Origin: an uncultured Rickettsiales bacterium
GTDB lineage: Bacteria > Pseudomonadota > Alphaproteobacteria > Rickettsiales > Midichloriaceae
Length of the DNA stretch: 10,009 nucleotides
NCBI GenBank assembly: GCA_937996615.1
Contig: CALKVD010000024.1
Location: 1 to 10,009 of the forward strand
Direction of reading: 5' to 3'
Below the pieces are notes generated by a model. The model searched no databases and had not been told where the DNA came from. It saw only the letters and a program-made list of their open reading frames with translations. The position numbers and the translations under genes are program-made. Below, piece by piece: positions 1-7,431 of this stretch. Numbering within the stretch: position 1 is the stretch's first letter; the number at the start of each line of letters is the position of its first letter.

Positions 1-27
1 TTATCTGATAAATAGATAGATTTAGAG

Positions 28-1620
28 ATGCCAAAAATATTAAAAATAATTTTGACTATGACTTTGATGTTAGCGATCAAAATAGCATCAACTTCGATCT
101 TGAATCCTGGTTTCAATCATACCTTGAATAATGGTGAGTTATATAACATCGGCAATGGTGACAGGTGGTTGGCTAATTTGTCTCAACGTTATGACTGTTT
201 ATCGTTTTTTAATTCCTATAAATCTAAGGCTGAAAATTTTCCTGGATCAGAGCAGAGCAATAAAGCTAATATATGCCATAGTCCTCTTTTATATCAGGTT
301 TCACCACTGACTGGTGCTATTGTGGCGTTGTTGTCAAAAGATAGGGGGCAGGATTGCCAACCAAAAAGTAATTCTAACAGTAGTATCCAATCATTTTTTA
401 GTCCAATTTGGGTTATGGCTGCTAATTTGGATATAATGGAGCGAGGCAAAAGAATTGTGTATAGCGATCAATTGTCAATAAATGATATTACAATTTTATT
501 CATAATGATTTGGCTTTTAAAAATTGTTAGCTTTTATCTTTTGTTGGATTTTCTACTATCTAAAGTTGTGATGAACAATGTTGTTTTTTCGCCATATAAA
601 GCTGCGTTAACTTCGGCCGTATTATATGGGTTCTCTGATATCTTTAGGGATCTATCTCTGGGGCAATATTATTTAATTGATATAGTAAGTTTTTCTTTAG
701 TGCTGTTATTTTGGGGATGGATTGTTTTGTCTTTGCTTTTAAAACATAGAAGACTTCTCAATTCTACAATAAATCATACTAGGAAAATTTTTTGTTGGAA
801 GTATGCAATCCTAAAGCTATCTTTGGGATTGATCATCGGCTTTTTATATCTCAATTCTGGATTTACTACGTTGCTCGTTTTTGTTTTGAGTATTTTTATA
901 TTAATAGCGTTGCAGAATCTAGAAATTAGGAACCTTAAAGTAAAACCTTCCAAACCAAACGAAATACAAACTAATACAAAGCAAAAAAGCTTCTTGTTGC
1001 CGGTTTTTTCTTTTATTATTATCAAGGTTGAAAATTGGGCAACGATTCTAGTAGCTTTGGGTATAATATGGTGGGGATATGGTTTTTCATTGGTCGAAGC
1101 TAATAATCCGTTTTTGCCCTATAGATATATTTTAATGTCGTTTTCTGAATTAGGTTTATATCTTCGATTGCCGATCCGGCTTGATGCTGATCAATTGTTG
1201 GCCGATATATACTTGCCTTTTAGTGAAGTTTGGTTTGAATTTTTGCGTTATAGCTATAGTTATGCTAATCATATGATTAGATTTATAGGGGTGGAATGGG
1301 CCAACGATTTGCGTATTAAGTTCGCGGTTATCGAATTTTTGAAATACTTTACGGGGAATATTGCAATATTATTTAGCTGTATTATCTGTTTTCTATATTT
1401 ATTGCCAAAAATTCACTATAAATATCAAAAATTGATTATGATTTTTGTTTTGATTGCTCCAATATTTTTGGTGGTCCTTTCTTATAGCTCGATTGGTGAT
1501 TTGCATTACGGTGATAAAGTTAATATTTTTTTACAGCTTATAGTTGCAGTTCAGTTAGGTTTTATAGGCTTGGCGATAAATATTATTGATATATCTGGTT
1601 TCAGATTTTTAAAATATTAA
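28..1620 (+). CDS. Multi-pass membrane protein of unknown function, 530 aa
   Basis: I do not recognise this family. The N-terminus is hydrophobic (residues about 4-25) and looks like a signal peptide or first anchor. Residues about 28-150 are polar, Asn/Ser-rich, contain three cysteines and are probably outside the cytoplasm. Hydrophobic segments follow at roughly 154-180, 216-238, 260-278, 281-301, 338-356, 441-461, 469-489 and 499-522, giving about eight membrane spans. Between residues about 357 and 440 lies a long Tyr/Leu/Arg-rich amphipathic stretch. The ATG at 28 is the first start after an in-frame TAG at 13-15; only a weak GAG precedes it. No ATPase, transporter or glycosyltransferase motif is visible. 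A signal-like N-terminus, an exported domain and a membrane cluster recall VirB6-like proteins of Rickettsiales type IV secretion, but I see no diagnostic motif and do not make that call. It stands alone, about 115 bases before the peroxiredoxin. Confidence 0.8.
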   Translation: MPKILKIILTMTLMLAIKIASTSILNPGFNHTLNNGELYNIGNGDRWLANLSQRYDCLSFFNSYKSKAENFPGSEQSNKANICHSPLLYQVSPLTGAIVALLSKDRGQDCQPKSNSNSSIQSFFSPIWVMAANLDIMERGKRIVYSDQLSINDITILFIMIWLLKIVSFYLLLDFLLSKVVMNNVVFSPYKAALTSAVLYGFSDIFRDLSLGQYYLIDIVSFSLVLLFWGWIVLSLLLKHRRLLNSTINHTRKIFCWKYAILKLSLGLIIGFLYLNSGFTTLLVFVLSIFILIALQNLEIRNLKVKPSKPNEIQTNTKQKSFLLPVFSFIIIKVENWATILVALGIIWWGYGFSLVEANNPFLPYRYILMSFSELGLYLRLPIRLDADQLLADIYLPFSEVWFEFLRYSYSYANHMIRFIGVEWANDLRIKFAVIEFLKYFTGNIAILFSCIICFLYLLPKIHYKYQKLIMIFVLIAPIFLVVLSYSSIGDLHYGDKVNIFLQLIVAVQLGFIGLAINIIDISGFRFLKY

Positions 1621-1632
1621 GATTGTTTAAAT

Positions 1633-1645
1633 AATATGTCATATT
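1633..1645. repeat. Short palindrome after the membrane-protein gene
   Basis: AATATG-T-CATATT is a perfect 6-bp inverted repeat 12 bases after the stop codon of the preceding gene. It lacks a G+C stem and a T run, so it is a poor intrinsic terminator. A related palindrome lies upstream of RNase E at 3109-3125. In DNA this AT-rich it may be chance. Confidence 0.3.
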
Positions 1646-1668
1646 GTTCCAATAAACATTCTTATATA

Positions 1669-1698
1669 TTGACAGTAAATTAATTTTATATTATCTTG
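1669..1698 (+). promoter_or_regulatory. Putative sigma-70-type promoter of the peroxiredoxin gene
   Basis: A perfect -35 hexamer TTGACA lies at 1669-1674, followed after 18 bases by TATCTT at 1693-1698 (four of six matches to the -10 consensus). Transcription would start roughly 30 bases before the ATG. The perfect -35 is the main support; the -10 is ambiguous because the sequence around it is AT-rich. It implies that the peroxiredoxin is transcribed separately from the upstream membrane protein. Confidence 0.5.
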
Positions 1699-1724
1699 AA
1701 TTCAGATATATAAATCAATAAAAT

Positions 1725-1729
1725 AAAGG
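1725..1729 (+). promoter_or_regulatory. Ribosome binding site of the peroxiredoxin gene
   Basis: AAAGG lies seven bases (all T) before the ATG at 1737. It is the clearest Shine-Dalgarno sequence in the AT-rich part of the window and supports the chosen start; the other genes there have weak or no such site. Confidence 0.55.
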
Positions 1730-1736
1730 TTTTTTT

Positions 1737-2336
1737 ATGATCCTAGTTGGTAAAGAAGCGATAAATTTTAAAGCCCAGGCTGTTATGCCTGATAACAGTA
1801 TCAACCCAAGTTTTGATCTCCATTCTTACGCAAAAGACAAAATATGCGTACTATTTTTCTACCCTCTGGACTTTACTTTTGTTTGTCCCTCGGAAATCAT
1901 TGCATTAAATAGAAAAATTGCACATTTCAAAGAAAAAGGCGCAGAAGTAATCGGAATTAGTGTTGATTCTCACTATGCTCACTTAGCATATAAAAATACT
2001 TCGGTCAATGATGGGGGGATCGGTAATGTACAGTTTCCATTGGTCTCTGATCTTGATAAATCGATTGCAGCAAACTATGGAATTCTCCATAATCAATCGG
2101 TAGCTTTGCGTGGGGTTTTTGTCCTAGATCGCAATCTAATAGTTCAGCATCAATTGGTCAATAATCTTTCTATTGGTCGCAATATTGACGAAATACTCCG
2201 TACTATTGATGCAATACAGTATCACGAAACCCACGGTGAGGTTTGTCCCGCAAACTGGAGCAAAGGCAAAGTTGCGATGGTTGCTACACCTGAAGGCGTT
2301 GCTGCTTATTTAGCTAAAAATGCTGACTTTCTATAA
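1737..2336 (+). CDS. Typical 2-Cys peroxiredoxin (AhpC/TSA family)
   Basis: This 199-aa protein is full length for the family. It reduces hydrogen peroxide, organic peroxides and probably peroxynitrite, using thioredoxin or AhpF-type reductants in the cytoplasm. The peroxidatic site is seen as DFTFVCP with Cys50 and Thr47; the supporting arginine is probably Arg125 (ALRG). The resolving cysteine is Cys170 in GEVCPANW, which in this family forms an intersubunit disulfide. A GGIG loop at residues 93-96 corresponds to the GGLG motif of oxidation-sensitive enzymes. The C-terminal partner motif, usually Tyr-Phe, reads Tyr191-Leu192. Cys37 is an additional cysteine outside the usual sites. The start is supported by AAAGG upstream and by the normal N-terminus. 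It appears monocistronic: a promoter-like sequence precedes it and a 248-base spacer follows. Family membership is certain; the physiological reductant is not shown, as no ahpF or thioredoxin gene is adjacent. Confidence 0.97.
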   Translation: MILVGKEAINFKAQAVMPDNSINPSFDLHSYAKDKICVLFFYPLDFTFVCPSEIIALNRKIAHFKEKGAEVIGISVDSHYAHLAYKNTSVNDGGIGNVQFPLVSDLDKSIAANYGILHNQSVALRGVFVLDRNLIVQHQLVNNLSIGRNIDEILRTIDAIQYHETHGEVCPANWSKGKVAMVATPEGVAAYLAKNADFL

Positions 2337-2584
2337 TGTAAAATAAAAGATAAATAACATCGAATTTATATCTTGATTAAAAGTTATATTTATTATATGA
2401 TCGGCAAGGTTGCTACCAAAAAGCTTGATCAAATTGGTTCGATTATCTGAAATTTCTCAAATTACAGAAATCTGCTGATCGCTTTTTATGTAGCTTATGA
2501 GATATGTCGCATAGTTGTGGTGAATGTCTGAGTCAAATTTACAAGCCTCGGATCTCCCACCATGTTTTGCGTATTAATTATCTA

Positions 2585-2659
2585 GACCCCTTCGTCTAGC
2601 GGTTAGGACACCACCCTTTCACGGTGGTAACGCGGGTTCGATTCCCGCAGGGGTCACCA
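2585..2659 (+). tRNA. tRNA-Glu (anticodon UUC)
   Basis: A complete cloverleaf is visible. The acceptor stem pairs GACCCCT (2585-2591) with AGGGGTC (2649-2655), followed by discriminator A and an encoded CCA at 2657-2659. The anticodon stem CCACC/GGTGG (2611-2615 and 2623-2627) encloses loop CTTTCAC, giving anticodon TTC at 2618-2620. The T arm CGGGTTCGATTCCCG is canonical. The sequence closely follows bacterial tRNA-Glu. It is isolated, without neighbouring tRNA or rRNA genes. I saw no convincing terminator straight after it; a weak 5-bp hairpin GCTAT/ATAGC lies a few bases downstream. Confidence 0.98.
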
Positions 2660-2739
2660 CTATGCTATTCAGATAGCCTTATTAGCTCCCTGTGTGAAGT
2701 CATCTCAAAAAATCGGATTTTACAGCAATATTTGTTTTG

Positions 2740-2783
2740 CTTTAGTAACAACAAAATCGACTTTAGTAACAACAAAATATCGA
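2740..2783. repeat. Two tandem copies of an 18-base repeat
   Basis: CTTTAGTAACAACAAAAT occurs at 2740-2757 and again at 2761-2778. Both copies are followed by CGA, after no extra bases in the first and after AT in the second. The period is 21 bases. It lies about 80 bases downstream of the tRNA gene and may be a slippage duplication. Confidence 0.8.
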
Positions 2784-2795
2784 TTTTGCAAAATC
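2782..2795. repeat. Perfect 14-bp palindrome
   Basis: GATTTTGCAAAATC is its own reverse complement and abuts the second copy of the tandem repeat. With two-fold symmetry it could be a protein-binding site, but no adjacent promoter is evident. Confidence 0.35.
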
Positions 2796-2896
2796 AGTTC
2801 TCAGTTCTCAATTTCAATTATTCTTGTTGTTTATTGTTTTCTGAATCACCTTGACTTTGGTTAAGGAATAGAATACTATATAGCTCGATACTTTTT

Positions 2897-2929
2897 GCTA
2901 GCTTTTGTTATACAAAATCACAAGCTAGC
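2897..2929. repeat. Nested inverted repeat
   Basis: GCTAGCTT (2897-2904) pairs perfectly with AAGCTAGC (2922-2929). Inside it, TTTTGT and ACAAAA can form a competing inner stem around TAT. No T run follows on the plus strand, so a terminator is doubtful. It could be an RNA hairpin or a remnant of a palindromic element. Confidence 0.4.
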
Positions 2930-2983
2930 GACCTAATATGCAATATGCTTTTTGCAAATTAAAATTAGAGTTCAATATAACAA

Positions 2984-3065
2984 AACCTAGTGTAATCAGC
3001 TGTGATTAAAAAAAGCTAGATCTCTGCATGAGTTTAGATACTGGTAGAGATATGAACGCTAGGTT
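2984..3065 (+). ncRNA. Candidate structured RNA (three-way junction) upstream of RNase E
   Basis: An outer stem pairs AACCTAGTG (2984-2992) with CGCTAGGTT (3057-3065), with eight Watson-Crick pairs of nine and one G-U or equivalent. Inside it are two hairpins: TAATCA/TGATTA around GCTG (2993-3008) and ATCTCT/AGAGAT (3020-3051) with a long loop. Together they give a compact three-stem fold about 190 bases before the RNase E start. It could be a leader element or a small RNA. AT-rich DNA yields chance stems, and no family was recognised, so confidence is low. Confidence 0.25.
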
Positions 3066-3102
3066 ATATATATGTTACGGAAAGGTAGTGCAATTGTTGT
3101 TT

Positions 3103-3134
3103 TTGCTTGATATGACAATCATATCATCTAAAAT
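3103..3134 (+). promoter_or_regulatory. Possible RNase E promoter overlapping a palindrome
   Basis: GATATGA-CAA-TCATATC (3109-3125) is a perfect 7-bp inverted repeat. It sits between a TTGCTT (3103-3108) and a TAAAAT (3129-3134) that resemble -35 and -10 boxes, although the 20-base spacing is too long. A symmetric site between promoter elements would fit an operator. The palindrome is seen directly; promoter and operator roles are inference. Confidence 0.25.
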
Positions 3135-3252
3135 GAATAGAACTTTTTATTAAAAAAACAAAAATACCAAGTTAATAGTAAAAATTAGAATTGGTTGTGG
3201 AAAATTTTAGGCAAAAATATAAAAAATCAAGAATTAATTATTATATAAGTGA

Positions 3253-5460
3253 ATGAGTACAAGAATATTGATAGATGCGGCTCATGTTAATGAGACTAGA
3301 TTAGTTATATGTGATGATGAAGAAATACTAGAAATAGACTATCAGTTGTCTGAAAAGCGTCGTTGCAAAGGTAATATATATCTCGGTAAGGTAGAAAGAA
3401 TCGAACCAGCTTTGCAGGCAGCTTTTGTTAACTATGGTGGTAACAAATGTGGATTTCTACCCCTTTCAGAAATCAACACCAGCTATTATAATGGCGGCCA
3501 ATCTAGGAACGAAAAACCTAAAAACTCTAAAAATAGCAGTGAGCTATCCAAAGATATGCCCGGTGATGGGAGTGAGGAAGGAGATGGGGGTATCGCCAAA
3601 AGACGCAGGTCGGAGATTTATAGTAAATATAATATTCAAGATTTTCTCAAAAAAGATCAAGAGCTTTTGGTTCAAGTTATAAACGACGAACGAGGGAGCA
3701 AAGGGGTAACTCTGACAACTGATATATCGCTCTACGGCAGATTTATTGTTTTTATGCCTAATTCTAGTCGCAGCAATGGCGTTTCAAAAAGCATAGTCGA
3801 GTCGGGGGAGAGAGATAGATTGTTGCAAGTAGTCAATGAAATATCAAAAAACACTTCTGGAACCAAGAACAGTATTTTGGTTCGGAGTTCGGCGATATAT
3901 AGAACTAAAATAGAAATCAAAAAAGATTTAGCATACTTGCGGAGTTTATGGGATAATATCCAACAAGGAAAAGCGGCTGCAGCTGCTCCGGCATTTATCC
4001 ATGAAGAAGGCAACATCATCATCAGGGCAATACGCGATTTATATCATAGTGAAGTAGAGGAAATTGTAATCGCGGGTCAGGGGGCCTATGAAACTGCTTG
4101 CGACTTTGCTGAGTTGATAATACCACGCCATGTTGATAAAATAAAATTATATCAAGGTATTACAGGAATTTTTAGCCATTATAATGTCGAAAACAAAGTC
4201 GCTGCCCTATATGGCAACACTGCAATTCTCCCTTCTGGTGGGGCTATCGTCATTAATCAAACCGAAGCTCTTGTTTCAATTGATATTAATTCTGGAAAAG
4301 TTGCTGGAACTAAGAATATAGAAGAAACTGCAACAAAAACCAACATTGCAGCAACTAAAGAAATAGCTAAGCAGCTCAAACTAAGGGATTTGGCTGGACT
4401 TATTGTGATTGATTTTATTGATATGGAAAATCAATCTAATATAGAATTAGTTGAAAAAGCTTTGGCTAAAGAGCTGAGCTCTGACAAAGCAAGGTTGAAA
4501 ATTGGTAAGATTAGTGAATTCGGTCTTCTTGAAATGAGTAGACAGAGGTTGCGTAATAATGTTTTGGAAACAAGTACTATACCATGTGATTATTGCGGGG
4601 GGCGTGGAAAAGTTAGAATGATTTCAGCAACTTCGAATGCTGTGTTGCGTGCGATCAGTTTTGATCTTGCAAATTGTAGTTCTGGCCAAATTGTCCAAGT
4701 TTCCGGTCGTAGCGAATTAATTATGTATATCCTAAATGAAAAGAGAATGGAGCTATCAAATTTAGAAAAAGAATTTGACGCTAAAATTATCCTTAATGTT
4801 GATACCGCGGCAAGTTATGATAGTTTTTTTATCGATATCAAAGAGCAAACTAATATCAAGAAAAATATCGCCAACAGTGATGTGAGTAATGTTTTCCGTA
4901 GCAGTTCTGACGATAATTTTAAGAACAAAAAAATAAGCCAAGAGAAAAGCTATAAAATAAATTTCAAAAATGAAATTGTAGATGATGTCATAAATAGCAG
5001 TGAAATTATAAATCCTACAAACAGAAATTTTACAAATGAAAATAAACCCAATTCTAAAAACCATTCTCAAAATTCTAATACTAAAAAACAAATAGATCCA
5101 ACGAGTAATGTTACAAATCAAGACGTTGATCAGCCAGGTAATCAATCACCTCAAGACGATAAAGATAGTGATTATAACTCGAAAGAAGATCGAAGTGGCC
5201 GGAGATATAAATCAAGAAAATGGCATAAGCAAAAAACTGAACGAGGAGGTGATAATCTTGGTCTAGCCACAACAAAAATTGCTGATGAAGTTTATTCATC
5301 AAGCAGAAAGGGATATCGAGAACATCAGTCTAATTCAGACAATATCAGTAAAAACCATGATCATTATAAGGTTGATGGCCATAAAAAATCCAAGAATTTC
5401 AAAAATTCTAATAAAGAAGGAGGGTTTTTGCAAAAAATATGGAGCAAGGTTTTAGATTAA
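3253..5460 (+). CDS. rne: Ribonuclease E (RNase E/G family)
   Basis: This 735-aa endoribonuclease cleaves single-stranded AU-rich RNA and drives mRNA decay and rRNA/tRNA processing. Its N-terminus (RILIDAAH, then KGNIYLGKVERIEPALQAAF) matches the alphaproteobacterial form. The S1 RNA-binding domain spans residues about 35-145 and contains a polar, Ser/Lys/Glu-rich insertion at about 80-120. The DNase I-like catalytic core shows magnesium-binding Asp344 (SIDINSGK) and Asp387 (VIDFIDM). Cys445 and Cys448 (CDYCGGRGK) form the zinc link used for tetramer assembly. After about residue 535 a low-complexity Asn/Lys/Ser tail takes over, with a basic patch around 647-661 and a hydrophobic end, GGFLQKIWSKVLD. 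Such tails scaffold the degradosome in other proteobacteria. The ATG at 3253 fits the family start although no strong Shine-Dalgarno precedes it. The tail is unusually short on arginine and proline. The ABC exporter follows after 108 bases. Confidence 0.96.
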   Translation: MSTRILIDAAHVNETRLVICDDEEILEIDYQLSEKRRCKGNIYLGKVERIEPALQAAFVNYGGNKCGFLPLSEINTSYYNGGQSRNEKPKNSKNSSELSKDMPGDGSEEGDGGIAKRRRSEIYSKYNIQDFLKKDQELLVQVINDERGSKGVTLTTDISLYGRFIVFMPNSSRSNGVSKSIVESGERDRLLQVVNEISKNTSGTKNSILVRSSAIYRTKIEIKKDLAYLRSLWDNIQQGKAAAAAPAFIHEEGNIIIRAIRDLYHSEVEEIVIAGQGAYETACDFAELIIPRHVDKIKLYQGITGIFSHYNVENKVAALYGNTAILPSGGAIVINQTEALVSIDINSGKVAGTKNIEETATKTNIAATKEIAKQLKLRDLAGLIVIDFIDMENQSNIELVEKALAKELSSDKARLKIGKISEFGLLEMSRQRLRNNVLETSTIPCDYCGGRGKVRMISATSNAVLRAISFDLANCSSGQIVQVSGRSELIMYILNEKRMELSNLEKEFDAKIILNVDTAASYDSFFIDIKEQTNIKKNIANSDVSNVFRSSSDDNFKNKKISQEKSYKINFKNEIVDDVINSSEIINPTNRNFTNENKPNSKNHSQNSNTKKQIDPTSNVTNQDVDQPGNQSPQDDKDSDYNSKEDRSGRRYKSRKWHKQKTERGGDNLGLATTKIADEVYSSSRKGYREHQSNSDNISKNHDHYKVDGHKKSKNFKNSNKEGGFLQKIWSKVLD

Positions 5461-5516
5461 TTATTATTATTCTATGTTTTGACGACTTAAACTCAAAATA
5501 ATCAGGCAATAATGAT

Positions 5517-5546
5517 TTGATATCAGAAAAAATCCATATTTAATAT
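5517..5546 (+). promoter_or_regulatory. Possible promoter of the ABC exporter gene
   Basis: TTGATA at 5517-5522 is followed after 18 bases by TAATAT at 5541-5546. This would place transcription start about 15 bases before the ATG. The elements are plausible but the region is extremely AT-rich, so chance matches are likely. Confidence 0.35.
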
Positions 5547-5568
5547 AAAAATATAAAAGCATATATAT

Positions 5569-7392
5569 ATGTCTCACAAATCTCCCAATAGCCACCCTAA
5601 CGTACCTCCAAATCACAAAAACCAGAGCGCATTGTTTTTGCTTCGTTGGCTGTTCAATAATTTTATCCGTCAAGAAATTAAATCGGTGATTATTGCTGCT
5701 ATTTTTTTAACAATTATCGCTCTAACTACAGGAGTTAATGCTTGGTTGATTCAGCCGATGTTAGACGAAATATTCATCAATAAAGCAAGCAATATTTTAT
5801 GGATAATATCTTTTGGGATTTTGCTGAATGCAATTATTAAAGGATTAGCTTCGTTCTATCAGTCAACAGTGCTACGGATATTGGAGCAAAAAATCGTTGC
5901 TTTACTGCAAATGAAGTTATATCGACATTTAATTTATTCAGATGCGGTGTTACTCGATAAATATTCATCTGGCAAGTTGATGTCTCGATTTGTCAACGAT
6001 ATCAACATGATAAGACGTAGCATCACCGACATTTTTGTAAACTCAACCTGTGAAATTATCACCTTACTAGCGTTGATTGGAGTGATGTTTTATCAAAGCG
6101 TTGAGCTGGCATTGATTGCCATTTTGGTGTTTCCTGTTGCGGCAATTTTGATTGGGATATTAGGCAGAAGAGTAAGAAAAATAGCTCATAATATGCAAGG
6201 TAATTTGACTAATTTGACCATTAGGTTAGACGAAACATTTAAAAATATCGGCGTAATTCGTTCATATTGTAGGGAAGAATATGAAATCAAAGCAATAAAT
6301 TCGGTTATGCAAAAACAACTGGTAATTTCGACCAAAGCAGCAAAAGTTGATGCTATTGCTTCCCCAATGATGGAGATTGTTGGTAGTCTAGCAATTGTAA
6401 TGGTTATCTGGTATGGGGGAAGTGAGGTGATCATTGGTAAAGCAACTCCTGGTTCATTCTTTTCGTTTTTAACAGCAGTTCTAATGGCTTATCGTCCTCT
6501 AAAATCACTCTCTCGTCTTAATACCTCGTTACAAGAAGGATTAGCTTCTTGTCGTCGTATTTTAGATATTTTAGACCAAAAACCTACTATAGTTAACGGA
6601 GCTAATTCTGTTAAAATTACAAAGTTTGATAGTGATATTCGCTTTGTTGATGTTTCATTTGCCTATCCAATTCTCAATCCGAAAGCTACTAAAAAAAGAG
6701 CAGTTCGTCATCTAAATTTTACTATCCCATTTGGGAAAGCTGTGGCAGTTGTTGGCTATTCAGGTGCTGGTAAAAGTACAATTTTTAGTTTGTTGCAAAG
6801 ATTTTATGATGTGAACAACGGCGCTATATGTATTGGTGATCAAGATATTCGTAATATATCAATATCCAGTCTTAGAGGTGCAATCGCTTTTGTTGGGCAG
6901 GAAGTTAATTTATTCGACGCTAATGTTATTGAAAACATCAGATATGGTAGACTAGATGCAACCGATGAAGAGGTGATGGTGGCGGCTAAATTAGCTGATG
7001 CTCATGATTTTATTATGGAGCTACCAGATCGTTATAATAACCAAATAGGACAAAATGGTGCCCGTCTCTCTGGAGGACAAAAGCAACGTATTTCAATTGC
7101 TAGAGCTATTTTGAAAAATGCGCCAATCTTATTACTGGATGAAGCAACTAGTGCTTTGGATAGCGATTCTGAATCCCAAATACAAGCTGCTTTGGAAAGG
7201 TTAAGAGTTGGCAAAACTACTATCATAATAGCTCATCGGCTATCAACTATAATCAAATCTGATATAATTTATTTTATGTCTGATGGTAAAATAGTCGAAG
7301 CTGGTAACCATAATGAATTGCTTGGAATAGGGGGGGGGTATGCTAAGTTCTATGAAAAATATGCTGATGTCCAAAATCGGAGTCAACCATAA
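5569..7392 (+). CDS. msbA: MsbA-like ABC exporter, fused permease and ATPase
   Basis: This 607-aa half-transporter has the MsbA/multidrug exporter layout and would act as an inner-membrane homodimer. Six membrane helices lie at about 39-61, 76-98, 162-180, 182-203, 269-289 and 298-315. The coupling segment RPLKSLSRLNTSLQEGLASCRRILDILD resembles MsbA of enterobacteria, which flips lipid A core. The nucleotide-binding domain has Walker A GYSGAGKST (396-404), Q-loop Gln444, signature LSGGQ (500-504), Walker B LLLD with Asp524 and catalytic Glu525, and H-loop His556. All key residues are intact. The Asn/Pro-rich residues 1-20 are a short leader before the first helix. No Shine-Dalgarno sequence is evident, but no other upstream start fits. 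The last 20 codons contain three consecutive GGG codons (a G9 run). The substrate is uncertain: lipid export is likely by similarity, drug or peptide export possible. Confidence 0.92.
   Translation: MSHKSPNSHPNVPPNHKNQSALFLLRWLFNNFIRQEIKSVIIAAIFLTIIALTTGVNAWLIQPMLDEIFINKASNILWIISFGILLNAIIKGLASFYQSTVLRILEQKIVALLQMKLYRHLIYSDAVLLDKYSSGKLMSRFVNDINMIRRSITDIFVNSTCEIITLLALIGVMFYQSVELALIAILVFPVAAILIGILGRRVRKIAHNMQGNLTNLTIRLDETFKNIGVIRSYCREEYEIKAINSVMQKQLVISTKAAKVDAIASPMMEIVGSLAIVMVIWYGGSEVIIGKATPGSFFSFLTAVLMAYRPLKSLSRLNTSLQEGLASCRRILDILDQKPTIVNGANSVKITKFDSDIRFVDVSFAYPILNPKATKKRAVRHLNFTIPFGKAVAVVGYSGAGKSTIFSLLQRFYDVNNGAICIGDQDIRNISISSLRGAIAFVGQEVNLFDANVIENIRYGRLDATDEEVMVAAKLADAHDFIMELPDRYNNQIGQNGARLSGGQKQRISIARAILKNAPILLLDEATSALDSDSESQIQAALERLRVGKTTIIIAHRLSTIIKSDIIYFMSDGKIVEAGNHNELLGIGGGYAKFYEKYADVQNRSQP
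7330..7338 (+). repeat. Homopolymer run of nine G inside the ABC exporter gene
   Basis: Nine consecutive G encode Gly-Gly-Gly about 20 residues before the end of the exporter. This is a striking run in DNA of this composition. One extra G would give Val-Cys-stop directly after the glycines. One G fewer would replace the tail and carry the frame to a TGA at 7433-7435. Both changes fall after all ATPase motifs. Confidence 0.95.
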
Positions 7393-7431
7393 CGCTGACA
7401 TAAAAAATTCTCGAATAATAATATTAAAGAG

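Larger units (their letters stand above)
2660..3252. other. Spacer between tRNA-Glu and RNase E, rich in repeats
   Basis: I see no convincing protein gene on either strand in these 593 bases. The stretch contains a tandem direct repeat (2740-2783), a 14-bp palindrome (2782-2795), an inverted repeat (2897-2929), a candidate three-way-junction fold (2984-3065) and a palindrome (3109-3125). The RNase E promoter and 5' untranslated region should lie here. In E. coli the rne leader is long and structured and mediates autoregulation; whether that applies here is inference. Confidence 0.6.

Noticed and set aside
28..1620. VirB6/TrbL-type secretion channel
   Set aside because: The general architecture fits, but I see no diagnostic motif and no other virB genes nearby, so the call stays unknown.
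2624..2854. 76-codon plus-strand frame beginning inside tRNA-Glu
   Set aside because: It starts within the tRNA anticodon arm, and the MVTRVRFPQGSP opening is simply translated tRNA sequence. The rest crosses the tandem repeat and has low-complexity composition.
2993..3008. TAATCA/TGATTA hairpin as an intrinsic terminator
   Set aside because: It is followed by A, not T, on the plus strand, and the stem has no G+C core; it is listed only as part of the candidate RNA fold.
3732..5302. Several minus-strand frames opposite RNase E
   Set aside because: They are antisense shadows of a well-supported gene, with hydrophobic, biased products and no start signals.
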